From Camillea tinctor (Eukaryota; Ascomycota; Sordariomycetes; Xylariales; Xylariaceae), in assembly GCA_022578605.1 (NCBI GenBank), contig MU394051.1, forward strand, positions 1,723,664-1,787,663: a stretch of 64,000 nt of DNA, in the 5' to 3' direction. Numbering within the stretch: the stretch's first letter is position 1; the number at the start of each line of letters is the position of its first letter. Below the pieces are notes generated by a model. It did no database searches, had not been told where the DNA came from, and saw only the letters and a list, made by a program, of their open reading frames with translations. The translations under genes were made by a program, and so were the position numbers. This document shows, piece by piece, positions 43,401-54,928 of this stretch.

Positions 43401-46400
43401 GGGTGTCCGGCATGTCCAACAAGATCGTCATTGTCATCGCCGTCTCGTACCTATAGCAACTTCAATGTAAGCGAAATGCAGATAAGCCAGAGAAGATCAC
43501 GGTGTTCTCTGTATTCTAGAAGACATCATGGTATCTCCATAACCCAATCATTACTCAGTAATATTTTGTCGTATGCTGAGGTGACGTCTGTTTTTGCCAA
43601 CTCCAAGAGGCTAAAAAGGGAGGATCACAGCATCATCGGTGCAAATGCGGTACTTGACTAAGCTACATTGACTGACTGTGATGGCGGATGGACGTGATTA
43701 TGAGAGCTACTTTGAGCTTAAAGTTTGGAAAACGCGATATCGGCTTAGAATCTCATAGAAGAAACATCGGACCAAAGAGTCCTAGCTCATCTCTACACTC
43801 TGCGCTCATTGTTGGAGTGTTCTTCGGATGCGATTGATGATGCGTTTGAGACTTACGTGCTTGGACCAAGAATATGAAGGTTTTCTTACTATAGGATAGG
43901 TAGGGGATTGGTTATTTTTATTAAGTTTTATTCTTTGAAAAAAAAAAATAAATAAAGCAACTGTTTACCAGTAAAACCCGTAATTTCTATTGCCGTGAAA
44001 CACGTAGAGCTAGTCAATCGGAGAACTGGGACTCGCATTTTCTTACCCCTGAATGCTATGGTATAGACCGTCCCGACAACGTTAAGAGGAGGTGATGGGA
44101 ACCCTCCCTCCCCTCCGTGGACTTTCGACCATTGCTAGATTCCCAAGACTATAACAATGATGTGATCTTCTTGTGTTGAGGAGCCATTGCCGGTAGTGTG
44201 GTAAGCTCAATAACCTCAAGGGATATTTTCAGCCTTACATGAGTCGCAAACAACATGGGTCCAAGTGCTAAATCTCAAACTAATCCGTCTGGGTATCAGC
44301 GGTGTTATACTTGTTGCTCATCATGGCCTGATACTTGTTTGTTCGCCTTGAGACCCTCATAAGCGAAGTGCGACGAGGGAAATTCCCGGATGTTGCTTTA
44401 CGGCCATTGGCGCATTTCTTTACAATCACCTGAAAACCCGGAGGCCTAGTGCCAGAGAGATAGAGCGATGCCTTTTTTCCTTGCCTTATGCTGTGAAATA
44501 AGTGAGGACACGAAATTTTTATATAGAAAGCTACCTATATGGAATAGTAGGAGTCAGACTGAGCGACTCAGAGAGTTCGAGCTCTTTCTGGTTTAGCCAA
44601 GATGATCGTTGAGACCAGGACTCCAATCCAATCCACGAGTCGCCCATAATTTGCACGCGCCTTGTCCCATACCATACGTGGGGCTACGGCTCTAACCAGA
44701 AATATCTATACATATCAATGTGGCTTTTGATGCTTAATGGGAACAAGGACAGCTAGAGCTTGGTATAATTCTTTCCAACACCACAAGGTAACCTAAACCC
44801 CCCCCTCTCTTCCACTAGACTAACGCCTCGACGAGCTCGTATGTTAGTTCACGTAATCTTCCAAGCAAAGTCAGAAAAATGGAAGACAAAAGAAGACCAC
44901 AATATCTGAGCAGCAGCCGTTTTAGGTTTCAAAGCTTTGCCCCCTTCATAGTCATTATCATATGCGGAAAGGTCAAAAACCAGGGACGTGTGTATAGTAA
45001 TCAGTATGACCAAGAATGGAGCTAGCTAGAATGGGGATATCAGCTTGAAAGAGCTCAGGTGATGTAGGCGGGCAGGTCTATGGCTAGTTCAAGACCGTTT
45101 CGTGAAAATGGGCTTTGGGGAGGCCCGGCACCGGATCCTCAACAGGGCGTGGATTCTGTAATCAAGAGGGGGTTTGTTGACGAAGCTACTAATCGCCTCT
45201 AGCGGAGACCGAATCTATGTGAGCAAGACCTTTTTATGCACTTGGCGGGAAAAGGTAGGATCCATGCACACAAGATATCGGTGATCCGCTAGGTCAATCC
45301 ACTCCTCATGGTGTAAAACTCCTCTATAGGCTCGTTCGTTTCCCCGGAAGAGCCCCGCAGTGGGAATCTGCGGAGGAAACCTTATTCACAGTCCTGGCAA
45401 TTGATCACTAGCTCGGTCCTCCATCCCTCCCTCCGGACGTCCTCCCCATCATGGGATTTTCTCATGGCATGGCCTTCGTCATGTTATGCCTATACCAGAG
45501 GATGGGGTAGTTCATACAAAGTATATGCTACTGTCCATGTCATTTGACCAATTGGGGGGAGGAGATTAGTTAACTAGACAAGCCGTATTTTCCAAAGGAG
45601 AAGATGGTGGGACAAGAGCTAGTTGATACGGTTGAGCCATGTCAAGGTGTGGTTATACCACTATCGTGTGGGACTAAACAGGGACTTCTGTCATCTCCAC
45701 TTATCATATTTGGTAGTAGCGGTTTAAGTCAGAATAGGGCATTCAAAGTAGATGCTATGGTCCACGGTTAGCGAAGTGTCCCATTTTGGTAGACCTAAGG
45801 AGTACAAAATATACGTTACGACTAGGTCTTTGCTGCAGCTTTAACAGAACCGCCCGCCACGTACTGACCCTGTCGAGATCTCTGCCTCAGTACTAGAGCA
45901 TCCTAAGGAACATACACCGAGCTAGCGGTGCCTGGTACTTGTAACAGCCGTGGCAACATTTTAGTCCACGAAGTGGGGGCATTTTCTCATTAGTCCTACA
46001 AAATCTGGCCCAATTCCGAAAAAAAAAGAACCGATGACCTGAGTTGATTCTGATTATATACAACCGGTAACATCTTCAAACTGGGAATAAGAGTGTGATG
46101 TTGAATTGCTCCACCGTGCTCTACAACGACCGTTTATTGATTACTATGCTGAGATAGAATGAGCAACTCTGATCGGTGTAGTCCTTGTGCCTAGTATGAC
46201 GTACCAGTATTGACTATGTACATAGGTAGCAGCAGTATTTGGGTTAAGGGCGCGCATTCACCGATTCCATACCGAAAAACGCCGTACCTTTATGCATACC
46301 TCTCACCACGTGTGAACAAAAGCTTATTAAATATGGTGGGTATCCGATAGTTACACAACTATTGCTCCATAGAAGGTGAGGACATGCTGGAAGAATAGTA

Positions 46401-47177
46401 TGTGGTATTGCTATAGAGAGTATTCAAACCTTCGTGGTTTTGTGGTGTGAACAGCATCTTCGGCCCACTTAGGTAGAAGGTATGCCCATACTTCTTAGAG
46501 GGACATGCTGGTCGTGTCCCGAAACCCGTGCTCGGTAATCTCAGGCATGTTTACTTATGCGGTAGTAGATTCACCACACAGAATCTGCTAGTCGGGCAGT
46601 ATTGGAGCCATTAGGGAATTGTTGACTATTGAAAATTTGCGGACCCTCCATTTTGCCTGTAAAACCTTGTTATAGGTGATAGTAGGGATGACTTGGATGG
46701 GTGTATTCCTGGCTGCTTACAGGCCGCACATGTGAAAGGAGTATTGACCCACAGATTTGGCCACCATACAAATGTCAAATAGAGTAAACCTTTGTTGTGC
46801 ATTGCCAATTAGGAGGAAAGCTCGTGGGTAAGCATCCATAGGCAGCCAAGGGTAGAACACCTAATTAGAACCGCCACCTGGGCTATTGGGGACGATGGGG
46901 ACACCGGGCTTCTTAGACGTAGATATCGCCTGGAGCCTGGGCTGGGTTCGACGCATGATCGATGTCGGGTAATGGTCTGTTTGAAAGAGTAACTGGTTGA
47001 GACCCCAGAACGATTCGCGTTAGTAGGCGTGAGAATAGCATTGAACCTTAGTAGACTTGTCCGGACAGTGTGAAGTCTTGGTTGCAATGGCAACGCTAGG
47101 ACGGAGAACTGCTCCTCCCCAAAAGCAATTGCGTTCATACAATTTGGTATGCTGGCCAGACAACTCCTGCTAGACCT
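43401..47177. other. 3.8-kb block with no recognisable gene
   Basis: No open frame longer than about 110 codons and none with protein-family character. The block has fewer homopolymer tracts than other spacers here and a fairly even base composition, so it may be a decayed gene or transposon relic. I cannot identify a parent. The right end should include the TDP1 3' untranslated region. Nothing else can be supported. Confidence 0.4.
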
Positions 47178-49353
47178 CTAGTTCTCGAGGAACAGCCAAG
47201 GCTTCTTTGATGCGGTTGCACCGTAAGCCTCCCCAGGAACTTGCATTGGGACCGGAACACTACTCTGGAAGGCGGCTAAGTCCGCATGGTGGGACTCATC
47301 GGCATTGTCGTCAGTGGGAACAGGGATAAGAACTCCACATTCCCAATTTCTACAGTTAAGCTTAGGTTGACCAGTTGCTTTATTCTTTACTAAACGGCCC
47401 CTAGTTCGTAGGCTCAAATTAGTTTGAAGTTGAGGCTGAAAAGAAAATTTTTAGACAACACGTACCAGGCGCTCTCTGAGAGATTTGCGCTCCCCACATA
47501 TGCCCACGCCGCCTTGAACTTCCCGGAAAAAGCATGCCGGACGAACATGATCTTGTTGTGCATTAGGATACCTTGTCTAACACTTTTACAGTCGTGGACC
47601 ATTTCACGGGGAAATGTGGTGGCGTTCCACCACTTGCTCTGGGCACATATTGAGCCTCCGGCCTGATATTCGTTAGAACATGCGCTATTTTGTTTGGTTT
47701 AGTTTGGTTGAGCTTTGACTAACATTTATCCCACCCTTGCTTTGGGCTACTGTATCATGAGATGGAAAATATATGCGGAATTTCTCTTTTAGAGACGAAT
47801 TGTTGTTGTCGGCTACGGCCTTTTTCTTATTACTTTTAGCAGTTCGTGTGCCGTATTCCTTTAATCCGTTGTCTCCTAAACGGGAAATCAGCTACTAGAA
47901 AATAATGAAAATGGAAAGTTGCATAAACTCACCCTGAGCAGCGTTGTAAAGAGTTGATATTAATTCCATGTTGATCGACCCGAGTGATGAGATAACAAAA
48001 TCGATCTTAATATCAGATGAGGTATTGAGACCCATTGATGTTACGGCTCGTCCAAGACCGCAGTATCCTGCTAATAGGGTCAATAGCTGTAGTCGGATCA
48101 AGATTCGAAGGTTAAACCTACCTGTTCGTTGCCATTCATCCATATGGGATTGCCCGCTGATCCCGCGTTAGCACTAAGCAACGTATAAAGCACAAATCAG
48201 AAGGAGGAGAGTTGAAAGGACTCACATGGTGTGAACAAATCTGTAGCGACTCGTTTCCGAGAAATCATAGTTTGCGAGGCTGTTGACTAAACTCTCATCT
48301 AAACCTTGCGCTTTTAAGAAGTAACGGAGCTCCTCGCCAAATTCGGTAAGATTATTATACGATCTGGCTGTTTGATCTTCTATTCGAGGAAGGTCAATCA
48401 AGAACACCATGTTCTCCATGTGTCCTGTTTCGCCCCACTGCAAGGATTGTCAGTATATGGTTTGCGTTATGATGAAGACACGACAAATCCTTTTCGACTC
48501 ACATCATAGGGAACGAGATTCCCACTCGGTACAACTATACGTAGGTAGGTAGGGTATTTCAGGAGTTGTAGCTTGGAATGCATAGTCCCATATGGCACCA
48601 TCGGAGGGAAGCAGAATCTGTTTTATATGTATATTAGCTACAGCCAGCAGATATGTGCGTCTTGATTTCACTAACCTTATGAGGTTTTTAGGGACATTTG
48701 CCCGCATCTCCTCCTTCTTCGTATCGTGGGAGCACGTTAGTAAACAGCCACCCCATGTAGAATTGAATTCGATACTTACTTGCGCTTCGTTTGACGCGAA
48801 AGCAATGCACACAAGCTTAGTTTTCTTGATATCAAGTTTGGACAGCATCCACTCTTCGTCCCACTGGAATGAACTAAGTACGGCAAGTTGGAGGTCATTC
48901 TTCTGAAACACCTCTTCAATTTTGATATCGTCCTGCCGTGGGTAGCCAAATGCCCATGTCTTCTTCACGACGCCCTTGGGGTATGGGAGGTTTCCGAAGC
49001 GTGTGGTAGCCGCAGTTGAAGCAATATTTGGACTCTCATCAAGTTTCACTCTCTGGCGACGGTCTTGGGTTTCCTGACCGGAACTGGGTGCTTTCCGCTT
49101 AGCGATTCGTGCAAGACGTTCCTCTTCCATCTTTTTCCTATCAAGTCCTAGAGCAGCAAGGCTGTTACTAGGAGCAGAAGTAGTAGTGGCAGCAGCAGCA
49201 GTAGCATTAGTAGCAGGAGAAGACGAGGTAACAGCAGAGGTAGCAGCAGAAGTGGCATATCCCTTTTCGCCCCCATTCTCGCTCTTCGTAGGCGAGGTGG
49301 ATGGGTTTGCTGTCTTTTTCGGCGTAGGTGGGTATGATGGACCTTTATCTAGG

Positions 49354-49384
<31 letters not shown>

Positions 49385-49520
49385 CATCCGAGCTGAGCAC
49401 AATTGTAGGTTTCCCAGACGTCGACATAGCTGGCGACATGCCCGATTCTTGCATCGATAATGCAATTGCATATCGCAATGCGGCCTCCTCGTCACCATCA
49501 AAAGGGTCGGGGCCATCCAT
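47178..49520 (-). CDS. TDP1: Tyrosyl-DNA phosphodiesterase 1
   Basis: Nuclear repair enzyme that removes topoisomerase I peptides and other adducts from DNA 3' ends. Nine exons: 48780-49520, 48676-48716, 48503-48617, 48226-48437, 48122-48156, 47933-48067, 47724-47875, 47466-47662, 47178-47400. They join in phase to 616 aa; introns are 54-69 nt. The two HKD half-motifs are present: MHSKLQLLKYP with VVPSGNLVPYDWGE, and ILMHNKIMFVRH with YVGSANLSESAW. Other signatures are RFCFPPMVPYGT, GYCGLGRAVTSMG, SKGGINAGGSICAQSKWW and PKLNCRNWECGVL. The N-terminus has a ubiquitin-interacting-like motif (residues 11-25), a SUMO-binding-like TIVLSSDE plus poly-Asp run (39-55), and an Ala/Thr-rich linker. Translation starts at ATG 49520; a longer frame upstream lacks an ATG. 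Exon 5 is only 35 nt. Confidence 0.93.
49357..49388 (+). repeat. Coding trinucleotide repeat (ATC on +, poly-Asp in TDP1)
   Basis: Eight or more ATC units give the poly-aspartate run of TDP1. Repeat length could vary between strains without shifting frame. Confidence 0.85.
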
Positions 49521-50392
49521 TTGTGATGAATCGTTTAGTCGCACCTCTGAATAGTTGCACACCTAATCGTGAGAATCAGCGAAAGTGGACTAGGTGAAAC
49601 ATTAATTACTTAGCCAAGACGCGTTGGAAATATCTGAGTTATCCAAAGTATGTATGGTAGTAGTAATAGTAAGAGTAAGAATAGTAGTAGTAGATAGGTA
49701 GGTACGTACTTAAGACAGCAATTCGTGAACGCGGACAAGGATGCCCCGGTTCTCTCGCGAATTCACGTGAAGTTAAGTAAACGCCCTGTAGTACTTATTA
49801 AGTAAGTACTGGTTAGTAGGTACATACCTATATGTTAATTTTTTTGACTTGCTTGGCTTTGGCTTGGTTCAGGACCCGGGTAACTTATTTAAATGACGTC
49901 ACAGGGGTTTGTTGCTACCTAGCAACCACTTTTTAGTACATTCATTGTAGGTTGACTGATTTATTTTTGGTTACTGTATACTCTACTCCCACCACCTCCT
50001 GGAGCTCGGTCCGAATAATCTATAATGGCTTTCTTCTTTATTTTTATTACAAGCAACCGGACTGCAATTAGCAATTGCAGTGGTAATACCATTAAGATGA
50101 GATAGATAACCTTCCAATTTTAGCAATCATCACAAATTCTTTTAGAGAGCAAAGTAAATGGTGGTATATGAGACCATTCGGCCTATAAAATTGATAGTCT
50201 AAGGTCCATACTAAGTAACTGAGCGAGACCAAAGTCCTGGATATATCACCAAAAAGGTTTTTTTTTCGTCGAGTTTTGTGTTTTTTTTTTTCGATCATCT
50301 GCCAGCACATCACATAGATGCCCGAACGATATGAGCAACGCTGTGAAAAAACATTCACCACCACTCTTTCCTGATACGCCCATACAAGTGAC
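49521..50392. other. Spacer upstream of TDP1
   Basis: No gene is seen. TACCTA/TAGGTA motifs occur at about 49694-49703 and 49815-49829, and a short TAG-triplet run (GTAGTAG...) at 49653-49695. It should contain the TDP1 promoter. Confidence 0.5.
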
Positions 50393-50686
50393 TCAATAGC
50401 CGAACAATGTATAGCCCACGAATAAAACGACGTAGAGCCATCCATTTGCACCGAGCCTTTTCCAAGTTGCCTTGAACACCAGATTCAATGCTTCCATTCC
50501 GTCTAGAATCCGAATTCCTAGACCCAATGCCGATTCCGAGGACCCGCGATAATGCCACGGCCACAACCCGCAAACAGTGTAAGATTTCGTTTCCAGACGA
50601 GTTGAACGCTCATAAAACCGATACTCAACCCACGATGCCACGCTCAACACCGAAAGAGGCGTAAAAGGCCTCATGCCATAATACAT
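50393..50686 (-). CDS. Candidate small membrane protein (97 aa), unrecognised
   Basis: A 97-codon frame starting MYYGMRPFTPLSVLSV has an even amino-acid make-up with many aromatic residues and ends in a hydrophobic helix WLYVVLFVGYTLFGY at the very C-terminus, like a tail anchor. I recognise no family. It lies between TDP1 and the PNRC-motif gene, both also on the minus strand. The frame may be accidental or part of a longer spliced gene. It is included because its sequence looks more protein-like than the surrounding frames. Confidence 0.35.
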   Translation of the reverse strand: MYYGMRPFTPLSVLSVASWVEYRFYERSTRLETKSYTVCGLWPWHYRGSSESALGLGIRILDGMEALNLVFKATWKRLGANGWLYVVLFVGYTLFGY

Positions 50687-51092
50687 TAGTCAAGCACAAG
50701 TAGGAACAAGAAGGTAAACCCCTATAATGCCTGCCCCCATCTATAAGGGTAGATACTCGAAATGCGTGACCATGACCAGCCATGAATAACATAGCTTAAC
50801 GAACTCCGTCCTCTAGAAAAGAGAATAGGTGGTTTCAAACCATGAAACGAGGAAGTTTAAAAAAAAGAAAAAAAGAAAAAAAAAAGGAAAGAAAATAAGA
50901 ACGAGAGAGAAAAAAAAATAAGAAAAAGGAAAAATGGGCCCAGAACTGGAGGACGGCAGTAGCCAAAGTTATGGAATATTGACAATGAATCTGACAATGA
51001 ATCCGGTACGACACCTAGCCAACGCCAAACACCATGCCGAAAATCGAGAACCAACAGAGGGAAGTTGATGAAGTTCACTGGGTCATAGGATC
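50687..51092. other. Spacer with poly-A/purine tract
   Basis: An A-rich, purine-only stretch occupies about 50858-50933, just downstream of the PNRC-motif gene. It probably forms part of that gene's 3' region. No gene. Confidence 0.55.
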
Positions 51093-52343
51093 CTAACCCG
51101 ATGAATCTAACTTGAGCATCCGTTTGAGATCGCCCTCCAGAGCAAGTATCTGCTCTGAGCGTTGGGGCGGACTAGGGTTCTTGAGGGCAGATGAAGCTGG
51201 AGCATGAGCGCTCGGGCCATGACCCGTTAAAATAGACGCGGGGAACATGCCAGGAGGAAGCTGGGATTTGGAAGAATGTTTTTGAAATAATTGCTGTCGA
51301 GGCAGATGTTGGCGGGGTTCATGTTGCACACGTTGAAAAGACTGATGGACGGGAGACTGCTGAGGGGAGGGTTGTTGAGTATGATATGGAGAGTGGTGTG
51401 GTGAATGTTGCGGTGAGCGGCGCTGCACCGGCTGCTGTGCAGTTGAGCCAAGCTGCCCGCTGAATAGATATCGTTTGAGGGCTTCGGAAGAAGTAAGATT
51501 GTGGTCCCGGGCAGCCGTAGGTGTAGGTGAAGCCTGCGCAGAGCCCTGGTGGGGGCGAGCTGCTTTGATACGATCTTGATACGGAGTCGAGAAAGCCGGC
51601 CCGAGAGGCTGGCCCGGAGTACCATCAAGCTCATTCGTCGAAATACCAGGGGATGCTTTTTGTTGCGTATAGATTGGGCGCCGGACTGGATGTGGGAGCG
51701 CTGCCCGAGGGAATGTATTACACCCCTGGGGCGACTCATGAGGAGGAGAGAAGGGGGCTTCGGGGCTAGCATCAGCATTTGCCGAGCTGGCTCGACGAGT
51801 CCTTGCCTTCTCTGCTCGATCAGCGCGGAAGAAGAACTCTAAGGGAGATTCATCGTTTCGCTTGACGGGAACGTCACCAGATTGGCTGTCCTCGTCGGAA
51901 TCAGTGGTCGGAGGCGAAAGATCCTGAGCAGGACTCGGCTTGGGCCTCGCTTTAGGTGAAGTGGCACTTGCAACTCCTAGAAAACTCGGGATAGGCAATG
52001 CGGATGGGGCAGGAGATGCATGGAAGGTAGAGCCGGCGAAGATGGGAACCGAGGCATCATCCTTCGATAGGAAGGCAGCGCCTTCGGTGACGCCATTCTT
52101 AGTGCGGTTACGGTTACCCTTGCGCTGCTTTTGGGACATGGAAGTGGCCCTGACGAAGGGAGAACCCCCCGACGCAGACTTCTGGGGAGTAGTAGGGCTA
52201 GCTGAGCGATCGGGCTTGGGGGACGGGACATCATTGTCAGAAGCGTACGCCTTCTGAGGAGTCTTGCGAGTCCTGCCCTGTTGTCCCTGCTGTGGGGGGC
52301 GGCGCCGGTTAGGTGTGCTCTTGTGGTTCGGTGGTTGATGCAT
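51093..52343 (-). CDS. PNRC-motif, proline/serine-rich protein (possible mRNA decapping co-factor)
   Basis: Single-exon, 416 aa, largely disordered and Pro/Ser/Gln-rich with a basic N-terminus (STPNRRRPPQQGQQGRTRKT). Two conserved-looking islands stand out. One is IFAGSTFHASPAPSALPIPS (residues 101-120), which contains the S-x-P-x-P-S-x-LPxP pattern of the PNRC/Edc1 short motif known to bind the EVH1 domain of Dcp1. The other is ESPLEFFFRADRAEKARTRR (165-184). The end, QILALEGDLKRMLKLDSS, is a probable amphipathic helix. From these I infer a role in mRNA decapping or decay in the cytoplasm or P-bodies, with moderate confidence; nothing else in the sequence shows function. The Gln/His-rich stretch at about 305-350 could favour condensate formation. 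It diverges from RBX1. Confidence 0.85.
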   Translation of the reverse strand: MHQPPNHKSTPNRRRPPQQGQQGRTRKTPQKAYASDNDVPSPKPDRSASPTTPQKSASGGSPFVRATSMSQKQRKGNRNRTKNGVTEGAAFLSKDDASVPIFAGSTFHASPAPSALPIPSFLGVASATSPKARPKPSPAQDLSPPTTDSDEDSQSGDVPVKRNDESPLEFFFRADRAEKARTRRASSANADASPEAPFSPPHESPQGCNTFPRAALPHPVRRPIYTQQKASPGISTNELDGTPGQPLGPAFSTPYQDRIKAARPHQGSAQASPTPTAARDHNLTSSEALKRYLFSGQLGSTAQQPVQRRSPQHSPHHSPYHTQQPSPQQSPVHQSFQRVQHEPRQHLPRQQLFQKHSSKSQLPPGMFPASILTGHGPSAHAPASSALKNPSPPQRSEQILALEGDLKRMLKLDSSG

Positions 52344-53659
52344 GTTTTTGTGGTGACATGTATCTGGGGAAAATCGAATAAGGGATTGGGCGCAGCAAAA
52401 GGCAACCGACGATCGTATTTTTAAGAGGATGAAATGGGTGATGACGAGAGAGTCAATGCGACGTAATGCGGGGGCGAAGAGAGAGATAGAGAGAGGGAGG
52501 GAAGAGAGATAGAGAGAACAGAGGAATAAAGAGAAAAGAGATTGAAAAAGGGAGGTTGGGGGAGACGTGGGCGGTGACGTCGACTGACTAAGTCGCTAAA
52601 CGGAAAATAAATGCTGGATCTATAGCAAGGGATTTAGTAGAAGCGGAAGAGGAGAAAGGAGATTCTTGATGTAGAGGTGTTGACGGACGAGAGTGTTGTC
52701 TGCACATATTTGTTGTTGATGTTGGGAGAGAGAACGAGGGAATGGGCTCAGCGGGTTCCGTGGAAAAGAAAACAGGAAGGGCCATAGAGGGCAGCAGGGC
52801 CTGAGGGTGGGTAACCTGTGGGTAAAAGTGGCTGGTGGGTACTACTGAAACGTGCTGCGCTGTGCTTGCTGGAATCAACTGCGTTGGAGACAAGGCGCAG
52901 GCGTAAGGCTTTTTCCTTGGCAATCGTTAATGGGAGTACCTCTGGGGTACCTAGTGAATGTAATGGGATATGCGTAGCAAGGAAGTATCTTGACAGGTAG
53001 AGTCTATCACAATAATTTCTCGTAGGCGTAGGCGCTATCGACTTATCGACTTACAACTACTATGTAGGTTAGCAGGAGGGGCAACTTGCAGCTGCTAGGC
53101 TCTACAGTGTGTCTATCAGTCCCCAAGGGCGCATTCCATGTACTTTTCACGAATCGATAGATTCACTGCGGAAGTATCTCTTTCAGACAAAGGCAGCCTA
53201 ATTTCCCCGCTGCCACCACTTTCTTGATACTTTCTGATCAAAGGAAAAGTTTGATCTTATGACACAGTACTCCACACTGTACAGACCTCTGATTCTCATG
53301 TCACTTGCAACTTGACCTCCAAACTAGGCTGACCACAAAGTAAGTACCTGGAAGGCCGCAAACCATCTGTGACGTGATAATCGATAGGATCCGATCTTCT
53401 CGTCCAAGGTTCTAAAGAAAATACTCCGCTCTTGTGCTTTTAGATTCTTTCAAGGTTTTCCAATACAACAGCTCTAGGTTAGAAAGCTTCATGTCATTAG
53501 TTTACTAGTTAACCCACCAACAAACTACCTTATTATCATCATCATCACCACCACTACCACTACGACAATCCGCTTACCGGCAACACGCACGAGACCACCG
53601 ACCTCTCGACCTATCCCGCCCAAACCCGCCCAAACCCGATATCTACTGCACGTTTCACC
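52344..53659. promoter_or_regulatory. Divergent promoter region, PNRC-motif gene / RBX1
   Basis: 1.3 kb between two outward-facing start codons. A purine (AGAGAGATAGAGA) tract at about 52475-52550 reads as a CT tract on the PNRC-gene strand, where a transcription start would be expected. CAT/CAC repeats and pyrimidines precede RBX1 (about 53535-53640). Confidence 0.5.
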
Positions 53660-54329
<670 letters not shown>

Positions 54330-54445
54330 TAGGTAGAGTCGAATAGATGACATGACAGAATTGAGTATATTGGGACACTATCTTGCTGCTAAAACCAATC
54401 CACCAAACCCATAGCAACCAACGTGACCATGAGCCACGATCGTGT

Positions 54446-54928
54446 TCATTGCCTTGCCAGAAGCTTCTCATCAATGACTAGGTTTTGTTGTGTACTTGTG
54501 ACGGCTGGTCCACCTCCTACGGGGAGCCACTGAACGGGGTTTCGGTTGAAGAAGGGCCAAGGGGGAACGACGAGGAGAAAGGTAAGGGCTGTACCTCCCA
54601 GACCGATCTTCAGAGCGAGCGCAATATCTTGGAGAGAATAGCCAACGAGGAAGGAGATAGCCTGTTACGCAAAAAACATCATCAATTAGCGACGAATGCA
54701 CTATGTGAATGTCTTGGGGATGGGGGTCAAGTACACCGGCGATCGAAAGCAAAGCGGTGGCTAGTATCTCGGCTAGTTTCTGGCCTTCAAAGTCCTATAG
54801 TAGCAGATATACTAGGTCAGCATCATATATATATAACCTATAAGTATAGTGGTATTAGAAAGAGAGGAAGCACAAACAATCTGACCATCCACTACATCCC
54901 GGACCTGATCCAAAAGTTGTTCAGCCAT
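54446..54928 (-). CDS. SPC1: Signal peptidase complex subunit 1 (12-kDa, SPC1/SPCS1)
   Basis: Small ER-membrane subunit of signal peptidase; in yeast it is non-catalytic and helps keep transmembrane segments from being cleaved. Three exons, 54878-54928, 54735-54794 and 54446-54661, give 108 aa. The protein starts MAEQLLDQVRDVVDGQIDFE and continues GQKLAEILATALLSIAG, then AISFLVGYSLQDIALALKIG and GLGGTALTFLLVVPPWPFFN, forming a two-helix hairpin. RNPVQWLPVGG closes the conserved part. Introns are 83 and 73 nt. The donor of the first intron is GTTTGT, less usual than the GTAAGT seen elsewhere. The conserved frame crosses it cleanly. It was missed by simple open-frame scanning because every exon is short. 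Confidence 0.93.

Noticed and set aside
43411..43661. Short frames starting MSNKIVIVIAVS or nearby, resembling a dinucleotide-binding start
   Set aside because: A stop follows after 14 codons and no continuing homologous frame could be joined by plausible introns; too weak to call a pseudogene.
49521..49562. Extension of TDP1 upstream of the ATG at 49520
   Set aside because: The longer frame begins with GTG, not ATG; the first ATG in frame is at 49520 and gives the UIM-like motif near the N-terminus.
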